DNA of 38,578 nucleotides from an uncultured Lachnospiraceae bacterium (GCA_946541955.1 CAMNJZ010000012.1:1-38578); one strand, 5' to 3'. Positions 17,091-25,724 are shown, counted from the first letter of the stretch. Notes: generated by a model from the letters alone, not told the origin. Numbers and translations: made by a program.

Positions 17091-17135
17091 AGATATCTGT
17101 AAAAAAATGATTTCAAAGCAGGAAGGAGCATTCCC

Positions 17136-18533
17136 TTGGCCTCTCTGAAACGTGCCTATAAAAAAAGAAAAAAACCGAATCCAAGAGGATTTAACCTGAA
17201 TATCAGTCTGGTCGTCTTTGTCGGTATTCTGATCTACCTGCTGATTCAGATCTTTACCTTTATGACCTCCAAGAAAACAGAGGTCTATGAAGTCCGCATG
17301 GGATCGCTTGCTGACGCCAGGATCGTAAGGGGCCTGGCTTTTCGGGACGAGAAGGTCGTCAAGGCCGAACATACCGGCATCATCAACTTCTATAACAAGG
17401 AGACCGAGCGGCTCGGCTACGGGTCTCTGGCCTATACCATCGACGAGGAAGGCTTCCTCCAGGATTACCTCAATAAATATGCCAATCCTCAGAAATATTA
17501 TACAGAAGCCATTCTGACCGAGTTCCGATCGGACGCCATTGATTTTACAGCGGATTTTGACAGGACCAACTTTCAGACGGTCTATGATTATAAGAACCAG
17601 ATCCAGAGCGCCTCTTTGAAGATCTCCAACCGGAGCGTCCTGGAGAGTATTGAGGATCTGTCCTCCACGGCCGTCCATACCTGTTATTCGGAGGTGGCGG
17701 GAGATATCGTCTATGCGGTAGACGGCTTTGAAGCCAAAAAGATCAGCGATATCCGGACCTCCGATTTTAATGAGTCTTCCTATAAAAAGAAAGAGGTCAC
17801 CAACAACCAGATGGTCAGGGAGGGCGACCCTATCTACCGGGTCTGTGACAATGAGACCTGGTCCGTTGTCTTTCCCGTGGATTCCAAGGAAGAAGCGGAT
17901 TACATGAAGAACCGGAAGAATCTCCGGGTCAAGTTCCTCAAGAACGGCCTGGAATCCTGGGCTTCTGTGGACGAGATCAGCAACGAGGACGGAGATTTCT
18001 TCGTGATCCTGACCTTTACCAATTCCATGGTGACCTTCTGTACCGACCGCTTTATTGACCTGGAGGTCACGATCAACCAGCAGAAGGGCCTCAAGGTCCC
18101 CAATTCCTCCATTACCAAGGGTGAATTCTTCATCATTCCCAAGGATTTTCTGACCACAGGAACCGACGGAAGAAAAGGGGTCTTCCTGCAGACCTATTCG
18201 GAGACGGATACAGAACCCTCCATCGAATTTATCCAGACCACGCCCTATTCGGAGAATGAAGACTATTATTTCCTGGACGGGTCGGTCCTGAAGGCGGGCG
18301 AGATCATCCTCAAGCAGGACTCCCAGGAGCAGTTTACCCTGGGCGAGGTTTCAGAGCTGATCGGCGTCTACTACATCAACAAGGGCTATGCAGACTTCCG
18401 GGAGGTCTCGATCCTGTATCAGAATGAGGACTTTGCCATTGTGGAGCCCAACACCAGCTATGGTCTGATGGAGTATGACTATATCGTTCTTTATGCCAAT
18501 ACCATCTATCCGGATGAATTCGTAAATCAGTAA
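17136..18533 (+). CDS. Membrane-anchored HlyD/adaptor-like protein linked to yggS-sepF
   Basis: The 465-residue product has a strongly basic start (Lys/Arg-rich, residues 5-18), one transmembrane helix at about 24-45 and a long extracellular part. The segment after the helix (VYEVRMGSLADARIVRGLAFRDE) and the later beta-rich region resemble HlyD/RND-type membrane-fusion adaptors. Proteins of this kind are often annotated as HlyD family in Clostridia. No transporter gene is near, so an efflux role is not supported by context. The start is a TTG seven bases after GGAAGGAG, which fits the family start. The gene lies 9 bases before yggS with sepF behind, the same neighbourhood as division genes. 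A role at the septum or in cell-envelope assembly is a reasonable inference but unproven. Confidence 0.75.
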   Translation: MASLKRAYKKRKKPNPRGFNLNISLVVFVGILIYLLIQIFTFMTSKKTEVYEVRMGSLADARIVRGLAFRDEKVVKAEHTGIINFYNKETERLGYGSLAYTIDEEGFLQDYLNKYANPQKYYTEAILTEFRSDAIDFTADFDRTNFQTVYDYKNQIQSASLKISNRSVLESIEDLSSTAVHTCYSEVAGDIVYAVDGFEAKKISDIRTSDFNESSYKKKEVTNNQMVREGDPIYRVCDNETWSVVFPVDSKEEADYMKNRKNLRVKFLKNGLESWASVDEISNEDGDFFVILTFTNSMVTFCTDRFIDLEVTINQQKGLKVPNSSITKGEFFIIPKDFLTTGTDGRKGVFLQTYSETDTEPSIEFIQTTPYSENEDYYFLDGSVLKAGEIILKQDSQEQFTLGEVSELIGVYYINKGYADFREVSILYQNEDFAIVEPNTSYGLMEYDYIVLYANTIYPDEFVNQ

Positions 18534-18542
18534 GGAGTACTT

Positions 18543-19247
18543 ATGAGCCAGACATTTGTTGCCAAAAATCTGCAGCAGGTAAGAGAGAAGGTGGACAAGG
18601 CCTGCAAGAGGGCCGGCAGGGACCGGAACAGCGTTCTCCTGATCTGTGTGACCAAGACCAAGCCGGTTTCCATGCTGCAGGACGCCTATGACGCCGGGGA
18701 GAGGGCCTTTGGGGAAAACAGGGTTCAGGAAATCGTAGACAAGGTTCCCCAGCTCCCGGATGATATTCACTGGCATATGATCGGCCACCTGCAAAAGAAC
18801 AAGGTCAAATTTCTGATGGACAGGGCCGTCATGATCCATTCGGTGGACAACGAAGCCCTGGCAAAGACCATCAGCAAAGAGGCTGTCAAAGCCGGCCGGG
18901 TCATGCCTGTCCTGATCGAGGTCAACGTGGCCGGGGAGGAGACCAAGTTCGGCGTATCTCCTGAAGAAACCGAAGCCCTGATCCGGGCCATAGCCCCCCT
19001 TCCCGGAATCAGCATCCGGGGCCTGATGACCATCGCACCCTATACGGAGGATGCGGAAAGCAACCGGCCTTATTTCAAAAGGCTCCGGGAATTATCAGTT
19101 GACATAAAAAACAAATCCATTGATAATGTGACTATGGACGAGCTTTCCATGGGAATGACTGGAGATTATGAAGTCGCGATCGAAGAAGGCGCGACCATGA
19201 TCCGGGTCGGAACCGGTATATTTGGCGAGCGGCAGTATCCTGTATGA
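18543..19247 (+). CDS. yggS: YggS/PLPBP family pyridoxal phosphate homeostasis protein
   Basis: This family binds PLP without a known catalytic reaction and keeps vitamin B6 and amino-acid pools in balance. The 234-residue product is the usual single alpha/beta-barrel. The PLP lysine is K38 in CVTKTKP; GENRVQE, HMIGHLQKNK and the phosphate-binding end LSMGMTGDYEVAIEEG are all present. TAAGGAG sits before the ATG, 9 bases after the preceding stop. sepF begins 15 bases after its stop. The yggS-sepF pair is widely conserved in Gram-positive bacteria. Confidence 0.95.
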   Translation: MSQTFVAKNLQQVREKVDKACKRAGRDRNSVLLICVTKTKPVSMLQDAYDAGERAFGENRVQEIVDKVPQLPDDIHWHMIGHLQKNKVKFLMDRAVMIHSVDNEALAKTISKEAVKAGRVMPVLIEVNVAGEETKFGVSPEETEALIRAIAPLPGISIRGLMTIAPYTEDAESNRPYFKRLRELSVDIKNKSIDNVTMDELSMGMTGDYEVAIEEGATMIRVGTGIFGERQYPV

Positions 19248-19262
19248 CAAGGAGCGGCAGTT

Positions 19263-19970
19263 ATGAGCGTAATGGATAAATTGATCAACGCCATGAAGAT
19301 GAACGATGATCCTTATGACGAAGATGAATACTACGACGAAGAGGATCTGGACGACGAAGAAGAGGATGTGGAAGAAAAAGCACCTGCCCCGGCCCCTGCA
19401 AGGCCCCGTCAGACCAGACCGGCAAGAAGCGAACAGCCTGTAAGACAGTCCCGTTCTTCCGGCCAGGGGGCGGCCTCCAGAAACCAGCGTCCTGCCAGAT
19501 CAATGAATGAGGAGAGAACTATGCCCAGAGACGATTATGAAGAAAATGATAATCCCGCTCCTGTAAGGAGATCCTCCGGCGGCGTCCAGCGAAGGAATCC
19601 CTCTGCAGGCCAGAGATCCCAGTCCAGAGAAGCCCAGGCGGCCAGGAACGTGAAACGGACCATGACGGAAGCCGGCATGGAGGTCTGCGTGATCAAGCCT
19701 ACGTCGGTCAACGACGCCCGGGACGTTACAGACAATCTTCTGGTGGGCAGCACCGTTGTCCTGAACCTGGAAGGCCTGGATGTGGACATTGCCCAGAGAA
19801 TCATTGATTTTACCTCCGGCTCCACCTACGCCATTCGGGGCAATGTCATGAAGATTTCCCACTATATTTTTGTCATCACGCCCGCAAATGTGGATATTTC
19901 CGGCGATGTATCTGCCACGACCAATTCCGGAACGCCGGCCAACCTTTCTTCGCCCTTCAGCAAAAAGTAA
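19263..19970 (+). CDS. sepF: Cell division protein SepF
   Basis: SepF bundles FtsZ filaments and tethers them to the membrane in Gram-positive bacteria. The 235-residue product has the standard three parts. Residues 1-13 (MSVMDKLINAMKM) form an amphipathic membrane-binding helix. A long disordered linker (about 14-135) is first Asp/Glu-rich, then rich in Pro, Arg, Ser and Gln. The C-terminal SepF domain (about 140-220) has VCVIKPTSVNDARDV and GSTVVLNLEGLD. The linker is longer than the Bacillus one (total about 150 residues there), making this a long form. It is the last gene before a strong terminator. ylmH and divIVA, which often follow sepF in related genomes, are not present. Confidence 0.95.
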   Translation: MSVMDKLINAMKMNDDPYDEDEYYDEEDLDDEEEDVEEKAPAPAPARPRQTRPARSEQPVRQSRSSGQGAASRNQRPARSMNEERTMPRDDYEENDNPAPVRRSSGGVQRRNPSAGQRSQSREAQAARNVKRTMTEAGMEVCVIKPTSVNDARDVTDNLLVGSTVVLNLEGLDVDIAQRIIDFTSGSTYAIRGNVMKISHYIFVITPANVDISGDVSATTNSGTPANLSSPFSKK

Positions 19971-19994
19971 GGAATAAACGGCTAATGCGCAAAT

Positions 19995-20029
19995 GCCTCT
20001 CCTGTGATTTTTCATCGGAGAGGCTTTTT
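19995..20029 (+). terminator. Terminator after sepF
   Basis: An 8-base stem GCCTCTCC (19995-20002) / GGAGAGGC (20017-20024) is followed by TTTTT. A smaller GAT/ATC pairing lies inside the loop. Confidence 0.92.
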
Positions 20030-20055
20030 AATGGATTTTGAGAGGACCATTGAGT

Positions 20056-21162
20056 ATGAAGGAAAACAAGAGACTGTCTGTCCGCTACCTGGACAGGCCC
20101 TGCTACGATATTGTCTATACGGATTCTTTTGACAGCCTGCCCCAGGAGCTTGCTGAGCTGGGAGGAAGGGAAAGGAAGCTCTGCGTCATAACCGACAGCA
20201 AGGTGGAATCGATTTATGGCCGGGAGGTCCTGGAAAGGGTCCGGGAGGTCTGCCCTGAGGCAAAGATGTGCGTGATCCCCGAGGGCGAGTCCCATAAGAA
20301 CCTGGATACCATGGCCGGGATCTACCGCTTTCTGATCGAAGAGGGCTATGACAGGAAGAGCCTTCTGATCGCCCTGGGCGGCGGCGTCATCGGCGATATG
20401 ACCGGCTTTGCCGCGGCCACCTATCTGCGGGGCGTGGACTTTATCCAGATTCCCACGACCCTTCTGGCCCAGGCCGATTCTTCCATCGGCGGCAAAACAG
20501 GGATCGACTGCGACGGCTATAAGAACATGATCGGCGCCTTTTATATGCCCCGCCTGGTATATGCCAATGTGAGCACCCTGAAGACCCTGGACGGCAGGCA
20601 GTTCGCCTCCGGCTTTGCAGAGGTCATGAAGCATGGCCTGATCCGGGACGATGCCTACTATACCTGGCTTTTGGACAACATGTATGAGATTCTGGGCCAG
20701 GAGACCCCTGTCCTTTCAGAGATGCTCTACCGGTCCAACCAGATCAAAAAGGAAGTGGTGGAAGCGGATCCCTTTGAAAAAGGGGAACGCAGGCTCCTCA
20801 ATTTCGGCCATACCATCGGCCATGCCATTGAAAAATATGAAAACTTCACCATGACCCACGGCGAATGCGTGGCCCTGGGCTGCGTTGCGGCGGCCTGGAT
20901 CTCCTGGAAGAGGGATCTGATCGAGATGGAGGATTTTTATGAGATCCGCGATATGTTCGTCCCCTTTGGCCTGCCCATCTGCCTGGACGAACTGGATGTT
21001 GATCAGGTCACAGCCCTGACCAAGTCCGATAAGAAGATGGAAAACGGCAAAATCCGTTTCGTACTTCTTAGGGGCATCGGAGAAGCCTTTGTAGACAGCA
21101 GCGTTACGGAGGAGGAGATCCGCCTGGCTCTGAAAGAACTGATTTTCCCGGAGGAAGGCTGA
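20056..21162 (+). CDS. aroB: 3-Dehydroquinate synthase
   Basis: AroB converts DAHP to 3-dehydroquinate, step two of the shikimate pathway, using NAD and a metal ion. The 368-residue product has the NAD-site motif GGGVIGDMTGFAAATYLRG, IPTTLLAQADSSIGGKTGID, and metal ligands in EVMKHGLI and NFGHTIGHAIE. A TTG at 20038 would add six residues, but the ATG at 20056 has GAGGA well placed before it. I see no clear promoter between the sepF terminator and this gene, so partial read-through or a weak promoter within the terminator region is likely. No other shikimate gene is nearby. Its stop overlaps the lspA start by one base (TGATG). Confidence 0.95.
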   Translation: MKENKRLSVRYLDRPCYDIVYTDSFDSLPQELAELGGRERKLCVITDSKVESIYGREVLERVREVCPEAKMCVIPEGESHKNLDTMAGIYRFLIEEGYDRKSLLIALGGGVIGDMTGFAAATYLRGVDFIQIPTTLLAQADSSIGGKTGIDCDGYKNMIGAFYMPRLVYANVSTLKTLDGRQFASGFAEVMKHGLIRDDAYYTWLLDNMYEILGQETPVLSEMLYRSNQIKKEVVEADPFEKGERRLLNFGHTIGHAIEKYENFTMTHGECVALGCVAAAWISWKRDLIEMEDFYEIRDMFVPFGLPICLDELDVDQVTALTKSDKKMENGKIRFVLLRGIGEAFVDSSVTEEEIRLALKELIFPEEG

Positions 21163-21707
21163 TGAGACAGGATAAGGAAGCTTCATCCAAAAAACGGATC
21201 CTTGTGATCGATATCATCAGCATGGCCCTTCTGGTATTGCTGGACCAGGTCACAAAGATCGCCGCAGTATCGGCGCTGAAGGGAAAGGAATCCTTTGTCC
21301 TGATCAAAGGCGTCCTGGAACTCTACTATCTGGAAAACCACGGGGCTGCCTTCGGCGTCCTGCAGAACGCCAGGACCTTTTTCCTGATCGTGACCATCTT
21401 TGCCATGGCGGTGGTCTTTTACGTCCTGATCAAAACGCCGGCGGACAAAAAGTACCTGCTCCTGCGGGCCCTGGTGGTCCTGATCGGGGCCGGGGCCGTC
21501 GGAAATGTGATTGACAGGATCCTGTTTTCCTATGTCAGGGACTTTATTTATTTCTCCCTCATTGATTTCCCTGTTTTCAATGTGGCAGATATCTATGTGA
21601 CCTGCGCCACCATCTGTCTGGTCTTATCCATCCTTTTGTACTATAAGGATGAACACGACTTTGATTATTTATCTGTCAGCCGGGATAATAAAAAGGGGCG
21701 GTCCTGA
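21162..21707 (+). CDS. lspA: Lipoprotein signal peptidase (signal peptidase II)
   Basis: LspA is the aspartic membrane protease that removes signal peptides from prolipoproteins once lipidated, as needed by the several lipoproteins of this window. The 181-residue product has four predicted membrane helices. Both catalytic aspartates are present: D118 in GNVIDRI and D143 in FNVADIYV. The conserved DQVTK and ENHGAAFG segments precede them. It shares one base with the aroB stop and is followed after 24 bases by the rluD-type gene. The lspA-rluD order is common in Firmicutes. Confidence 0.95.
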   Translation: MRQDKEASSKKRILVIDIISMALLVLLDQVTKIAAVSALKGKESFVLIKGVLELYYLENHGAAFGVLQNARTFFLIVTIFAMAVVFYVLIKTPADKKYLLLRALVVLIGAGAVGNVIDRILFSYVRDFIYFSLIDFPVFNVADIYVTCATICLVLSILLYYKDEHDFDYLSVSRDNKKGRS

Positions 21708-21731
21708 GGGATGCCCGGAAGCGAGATTTGT

Positions 21732-22670
21732 ATGACTGAGGCAGAAGCCGTAATCAATACCTTTTCCATTACAGAGGACTATGAGGGGACCCGGATCGAC
21801 AAGGTCTTGACGGCCCTTCTGGAGGACCAGTCCAGGTCCTATCTGAAAAAGCTCTTTGCCGAAGACAGGATCCTCATGAACGGAAAGAGCGTCAAGCCCT
21901 CGGCCAAGGTCCAGGAGGGAGACCTGGTGACCATCTCCATTCCGGACCAGGTGGTCCCCAATATAGAGGCCGAAGACATTCCCCTGGATATCCTCTACGA
22001 GGACGGAGACGTCCTGGTGGTCAATAAGCCCAAGGGGATGGTGGTCCATCCTGCAGCCGGGCATTACACCGGCACCCTGGTCAATGCCGTCATGTACCAC
22101 TGCCGGGAGAATCTGTCCGGCATCAACGGGGTCCTGAGACCCGGAATCGTGCACCGGATCGACAAGGATACCACCGGTTCGATCCTGGTCTGCAAGAATG
22201 ACGCCGCCCACAGATCCATAGCGGCCCAGCTCAAGGACCATTCCATTAAGAGAAAGTACTTCGCCATCTGCTACGGAAGGCTTCATGACGACGACATTAC
22301 GGTGGACCAGCCCATCGGCAGAGACTATAAGGAGCGCAAGAAAATGGCGGTCATGCCGGGCGGCAAAAGGGCGGTGACCCATATCCATGTCCTGGAGCGG
22401 TTCAGGGATTATTCCTTTGTGGAATGCGTCCTGGAGACCGGAAGGACCCACCAGATCCGGGTCCACATGGCCTATATCAAGCATCCGCTGATCGGAGATA
22501 CGGTCTATCAGGGCAGAAGGACCTGCCCCTTTGAGACCTATGGCCAGTGCCTTCACGCCGGGATCCTGGGCTTTGTCCATCCTTCCACAGGGGAATATAT
22601 CGAGACAAGCGCGCCGCTGCCGGCGTATTTTGAGGCAATCCTGGAAAGGCTCAGAAAGCAGGGAATCTGA
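21732..22670 (+). CDS. rluD: RluA/RluD family 23S rRNA pseudouridine synthase
   Basis: This family isomerises specific uridines of 23S rRNA to pseudouridine. The 312-residue product has an N-terminal S4-like RNA-binding domain (GTRIDKVLTALLEDQSRSY) and the catalytic domain with HRIDKDTTG, where D144 is the catalytic Asp. ETGRTHQIRVHMA and HPLIGD are further marks. Which subfamily member (RluD-like or another) cannot be fixed by eye. An ATG at 21711 lies too close to its only purine stretch (GAGGG abutting), so the ATG at 21732 is preferred. A new promoter starts on the base after the stop. Confidence 0.92.
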   Translation: MTEAEAVINTFSITEDYEGTRIDKVLTALLEDQSRSYLKKLFAEDRILMNGKSVKPSAKVQEGDLVTISIPDQVVPNIEAEDIPLDILYEDGDVLVVNKPKGMVVHPAAGHYTGTLVNAVMYHCRENLSGINGVLRPGIVHRIDKDTTGSILVCKNDAAHRSIAAQLKDHSIKRKYFAICYGRLHDDDITVDQPIGRDYKERKKMAVMPGGKRAVTHIHVLERFRDYSFVECVLETGRTHQIRVHMAYIKHPLIGDTVYQGRRTCPFETYGQCLHAGILGFVHPSTGEYIETSAPLPAYFEAILERLRKQGI

Positions 22671-22699
22671 TTGCGAACCGGTCTGATTTTTAGTAGAAT
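22671..22699 (+). promoter_or_regulatory. Promoter of the desulfoferrodoxin gene
   Basis: TTGCGA (22671-22676) and TAGAAT (22694-22699) are 17 bases apart and begin directly after the rluD stop codon. The same two hexamers with the same spacing precede the glucokinase gene. Confidence 0.8.
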
Positions 22700-22756
22700 G
22701 GAAACAGGAATTCTTCCGATTTTACTGAAAACGGAGAAAGTTTAAGGAGGTGTACT

Positions 22757-23131
22757 ATGAAGTTCTATAAGTGTAATGGCTGCGGCAAGATCGCCGTGCT
22801 CTTCCGTGAATCCAAGTGCCCCACAAAGTGCTGCGGCGAACCGATGGAGGAGATCATTCCCGGAACCGTGGATGCTGCACGTGAAAAGCACATCCCTGTC
22901 ATTGAGAAGGACGGCGCCTGTGTCAAGGTCTCCGTAGGATCTGTGGCCCATCCCATGCTGGACGCCCACTATATTGAATGGATCATTCTGGAGACCAGCC
23001 AGGGCTATCAGAAGAAAGACTTAAAGCCCGGCGACGCCCCCGTTGCCTGCTTTGCCCTTGCAGAAGGCGAAGAAGTGGTAGCCGCTTATGAAAGCTGCAA
23101 CCTGCATGGCATCTGGAAAGCAGAGGCATAA
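22757..23131 (+). CDS. dfx: Desulfoferrodoxin (superoxide reductase)
   Basis: This enzyme reduces superoxide to hydrogen peroxide without releasing oxygen, a typical defence of anaerobes. The 124-residue product has both domains. The small N-terminal desulforedoxin-type domain binds iron through C6-x2-C9 and C25-C26, with an extra Cys at 21. The superoxide reductase domain has EKHIPV, HPMLDAHYIEWI and CNLHGIW, giving the four His and one Cys of the catalytic iron site. It is thus a two-centre form, not a one-iron neelaredoxin. The ribosome site TAAGGAGGTG is near perfect. It is a single-gene unit with its own promoter and terminator. The electron donor, usually rubredoxin, is not in the window. 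Confidence 0.96.
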   Translation: MKFYKCNGCGKIAVLFRESKCPTKCCGEPMEEIIPGTVDAAREKHIPVIEKDGACVKVSVGSVAHPMLDAHYIEWIILETSQGYQKKDLKPGDAPVACFALAEGEEVVAAYESCNLHGIWKAEA

Positions 23132-23144
23132 AGAGAGATCCGGA

Positions 23145-23170
23145 AGCGCCGGCCCTGGCCGGCGCTTTTT
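23145..23170 (+). terminator. Terminator after desulfoferrodoxin
   Basis: AGCGCCGGCC (23145-23154) pairs with GGCCGGCGCT (23157-23166) and is followed by a T run. The innermost pairs must open to make a loop. Confidence 0.93.
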
Positions 23171-23204
23171 CTTCGAAAAATCTAAAATTTTTCTAAAGAA
23201 GGTC

Positions 23205-23234
23205 TTTATTTAGATACCGCTAATGGAGTATGAT
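23205..23234 (+). promoter_or_regulatory. Possible promoter of the DUF349 gene
   Basis: TATGAT at 23229-23234 is a good -10; the -35 candidate TTTATT (23205-23210, spacer 18) is poor. The strong terminator upstream makes some promoter here necessary. Confidence 0.45.
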
Positions 23235-23301
23235 AGATAACGCAGTAAGAAATCTGTCGCTATTTAATCATATCTTCAGCAAGGATAAACAGAGGTAGAA
23301 A

Positions 23302-24711
23302 ATGGAAACCTGGAGCTCGATCCCCGAATTTAACGACGAAAATGCAAAAGTAAGAACCAAGGAACACAGGGCCAGCGGCGCTGAGATCACGGAAGTCACC
23401 TATGGTGCCAAGGATCCGGAAGGAAACCCCACAGAGCCCGAGAAGTTCTATGCAGACGATTATGATGACGGCCACGGCACATGGACCGGCATCAAGCTCG
23501 GTGACGTATACCACCTTCTGAGCTGGAAGAAGCCTGCCTCTGAAGGCGAAACAGAATTCCTGGATCGCACCAGGGAGGTTCTGTCTGAAATCGATGCTGT
23601 CATGAAGGAAAAGAAGGCGCTGGTGGACCAGGCTTTCGAAAACCTCAAAAACAATGCAGAAGGTTCAGAAGCATTTGCGGAAATTCAGGAGAAGTTTGAG
23701 AAGCTCAGGACCCTCAATGTTCCCAGGGAGATCAAGCTGAACGAGCGTTTCGCCAAGGCCGTGGAAAAGAACGAGCAGCGGAAGGCCCGGATTGCCAGCT
23801 ACCTTGATAATAAGACCGCCAAAGAAGCGCTGGTCAAAGAGGCTGAGGATGTTGCCGCTGCCGGCCAGTGGAAGATCGGCAATGCCCGTATGAAGGAGCT
23901 GATGGACAGCTGGAAGAAGCTGGGCTATGCAGGTCCTGTTGACAATGACAAGGTATGGGAAGCCTTCCAGGCTGCCAGACAGAAATTCTATGACGCCCAG
24001 CGTGCCTGGTATGATGAGATGGACAAGCAGCATGCCAAGGCCAAAGAGCTGAAGAAGTCCATCATCGAGGAAGCCAGGGCTGTGTCTGAGAATTCCGAGG
24101 AATGGAACAAGACCACGGAGAAGCTGGGTGAGCTCTTTGCCAGATGGAAAGAAGCCGGCAGCGCAGGCCGAGATGACGACAATAAGCTCTGGGCCCAGTT
24201 CCAGGCCGTCAGAAAAGCCTTCTATGACAGAAGGACTGCCTGGTTCGACGCCAGAAACGCCAGATGGAAGGAAAGCGCCGACACAAAGAAGAGCCTGATC
24301 GAAGAGGCCAGGGAGGTTCTGGAGAACAACAACTTTACCAGGGCCGCTGCTGACCGTATGAAGCAGATGAGCGTGGAATGGAAGGCCGCCGGCAGTGCCG
24401 GTCATGAGACTGATGAAGGCCTCTGGAAGGCATTCCGCGAGATCCAGGACAAGTTCTGGGAGAGCAGACGGGAAGACAATGAGAACCGCCATGCCCAGTG
24501 GAAGGAAAGAATGGACGGCGTGATCCAGAGCAAGAAGAAACAGATCGCCGATCTTTACAGCCAGAACAAGAAGCTTCGCACCAGAGCTGATTACAGCGCC
24601 ACCAAGGAAGATATCGATCAGTGCTATGCCCAGATCGATGGAAATCTTGAGACCATCAAGACGCTGGAAAGCGATATTGAGGACATCCAGAAGAGACTGG
24701 AAGAAGATTAA
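23302..24711 (+). CDS. DUF349 repeat protein
   Basis: The 469-residue product is highly charged and has no signal peptide or membrane segment, so it is cytosolic. Residues 1-85 form a separate acidic, aromatic-rich part (with DDYDDGHGTWTGIKLGDVYHLLSW). A helical region follows, then three DUF349 repeats at about 174-245, 250-325 and 329-405, each with a WKKLGYAG / WKEAGSAG / WKAAGSAG signature and a following (L/V)W..F..(A/I)..(K)F core. The end (about 410-469) is predicted coiled coil. DUF349 proteins have no firmly established activity. The repeats look like helical hairpins that could bind nucleic acid or ribosomes. It forms its own unit between terminators. The A of the start is preceded by AGAGGTAG. 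Confidence 0.88.
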   Translation: METWSSIPEFNDENAKVRTKEHRASGAEITEVTYGAKDPEGNPTEPEKFYADDYDDGHGTWTGIKLGDVYHLLSWKKPASEGETEFLDRTREVLSEIDAVMKEKKALVDQAFENLKNNAEGSEAFAEIQEKFEKLRTLNVPREIKLNERFAKAVEKNEQRKARIASYLDNKTAKEALVKEAEDVAAAGQWKIGNARMKELMDSWKKLGYAGPVDNDKVWEAFQAARQKFYDAQRAWYDEMDKQHAKAKELKKSIIEEARAVSENSEEWNKTTEKLGELFARWKEAGSAGRDDDNKLWAQFQAVRKAFYDRRTAWFDARNARWKESADTKKSLIEEAREVLENNNFTRAAADRMKQMSVEWKAAGSAGHETDEGLWKAFREIQDKFWESRREDNENRHAQWKERMDGVIQSKKKQIADLYSQNKKLRTRADYSATKEDIDQCYAQIDGNLETIKTLESDIEDIQKRLEED

Positions 24712-24729
24712 TCAGCGAATCGGACCATA

Positions 24730-24779
24730 AGAGCCGGCAGTCACAAAGGCAGTTTTCATCCCTTTGCGACGCCGGCTCT
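24730..24779 (+). terminator. Long hairpin after the DUF349 gene
   Basis: AGAGCCGGC-GTC-CAAAGG pairs with CCTTTG-GAC-GCCGGCTCT through about 18 base pairs with single mismatches, loop CAGTTTTCATC. Only TGTTATT follows, so it is terminator-like with a poor T run. It fills most of the 119-base gap before the HAD gene, in which I see no promoter. Confidence 0.7.
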
Positions 24780-24830
24780 GTTATTAAAAGACGGAGAAAG
24801 GCTCCGGGATATTGACAGGAAAGGAAGAGA

Positions 24831-25724
24831 ATGAAGCAGACACAGGAGACCTATAAGGGAATGATCGGGCTGGACCTGGACGGGACAGCGCTGGATGAAG
24901 AGAAGCATGTAAGACCGGCGGTGCGGAAGGCCATGGAAGAAGCCATTGCCAGGGGATATCTTGTGATCCCGGCCACCGGCAGGCCTGTCCGCGGCCTTTC
25001 TCCGGAATTTATGGCTGTTCCCGGGGTGAAGTATGCCGTCACCTCCAATGGGTCCGTCCTTTTCAAAATACGGGATTTTGCAGCCGGGGACTGGGAGGAG
25101 ATCTACAGGGATCCTCTGCCGGACGAGACCGTCTGGAAGGTCGTGGCGGCCCTGAAGCCTTTTGACGTGATCACAGACTGCTTTATTGACGGCCACGGCA
25201 ATATGCCCCTTTCCATGAAGGACTCGGTCAGCAAAAGGGGCCTGCCCCAGGGCCTGGTCAACTATATCCTGGAGGACCGGGCCTTCCATGAGGACTGGGA
25301 AGCCTTTGTCAGATCCAGACCGGGCGAGGTGGTCAAGATGACCATCATCTTTGACATGACAGGGAACGGCGCCGCCGAAAAGGAGGCGGCCAAAGAGGCC
25401 CTTGCCAAGATCCCCGGGATCCTGGTGGTCTCAGGCGGCCGTCATAATCTGGAGGTCAGCAGGGATACCACAGGAAAGGGCCGGGGTATGCTGCAGCTGT
25501 GCAGGATCCTGGGCGTGGATCCAAGGAACACCATGGGATGCGGAGACGAAGGAAACGACCTGGATCTGATCGAACGGGCAGGCTTTGGCGCTGTCATGGG
25601 GAATGCCGATCCGGAGATCAAGGAAAAGGGCGATTTCGTGACGGCCACCAATGAGGAGGACGGCGTCGCCATTGCCATCTATGAATTTCTGAAGAGAGCC
25701 GAAAATGGATGGGTCCAGAACTGA
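24831..25724 (+). CDS. Cof-type HAD-superfamily phosphatase
   Basis: The 297-residue product is a haloacid dehalogenase-type phosphatase of the Cof/IIB class. The nucleophile motif is D15-L-D17-G-T19. Motif IV is GCGDEGNDLDLI, with VMGNADPEIK after it, and a C2-type cap lies between. Such enzymes hydrolyse sugar phosphates, nucleotides or PLP in the cytosol, with the substrate not predictable from sequence. AAAGGAAG precedes the ATG. It overlaps the next gene by 20 bases, so the two are translated as a pair. Confidence 0.9.
   Translation: MKQTQETYKGMIGLDLDGTALDEEKHVRPAVRKAMEEAIARGYLVIPATGRPVRGLSPEFMAVPGVKYAVTSNGSVLFKIRDFAAGDWEEIYRDPLPDETVWKVVAALKPFDVITDCFIDGHGNMPLSMKDSVSKRGLPQGLVNYILEDRAFHEDWEAFVRSRPGEVVKMTIIFDMTGNGAAEKEAAKEALAKIPGILVVSGGRHNLEVSRDTTGKGRGMLQLCRILGVDPRNTMGCGDEGNDLDLIERAGFGAVMGNADPEIKEKGDFVTATNEEDGVAIAIYEFLKRAENGWVQN

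Noticed and set aside
24812-24817. Perfect TTGACA before the HAD gene
   Set aside because: It lies 14 bases before the start codon, so the matching -10 would fall inside the gene; no TATAAT-like box is at the right distance.
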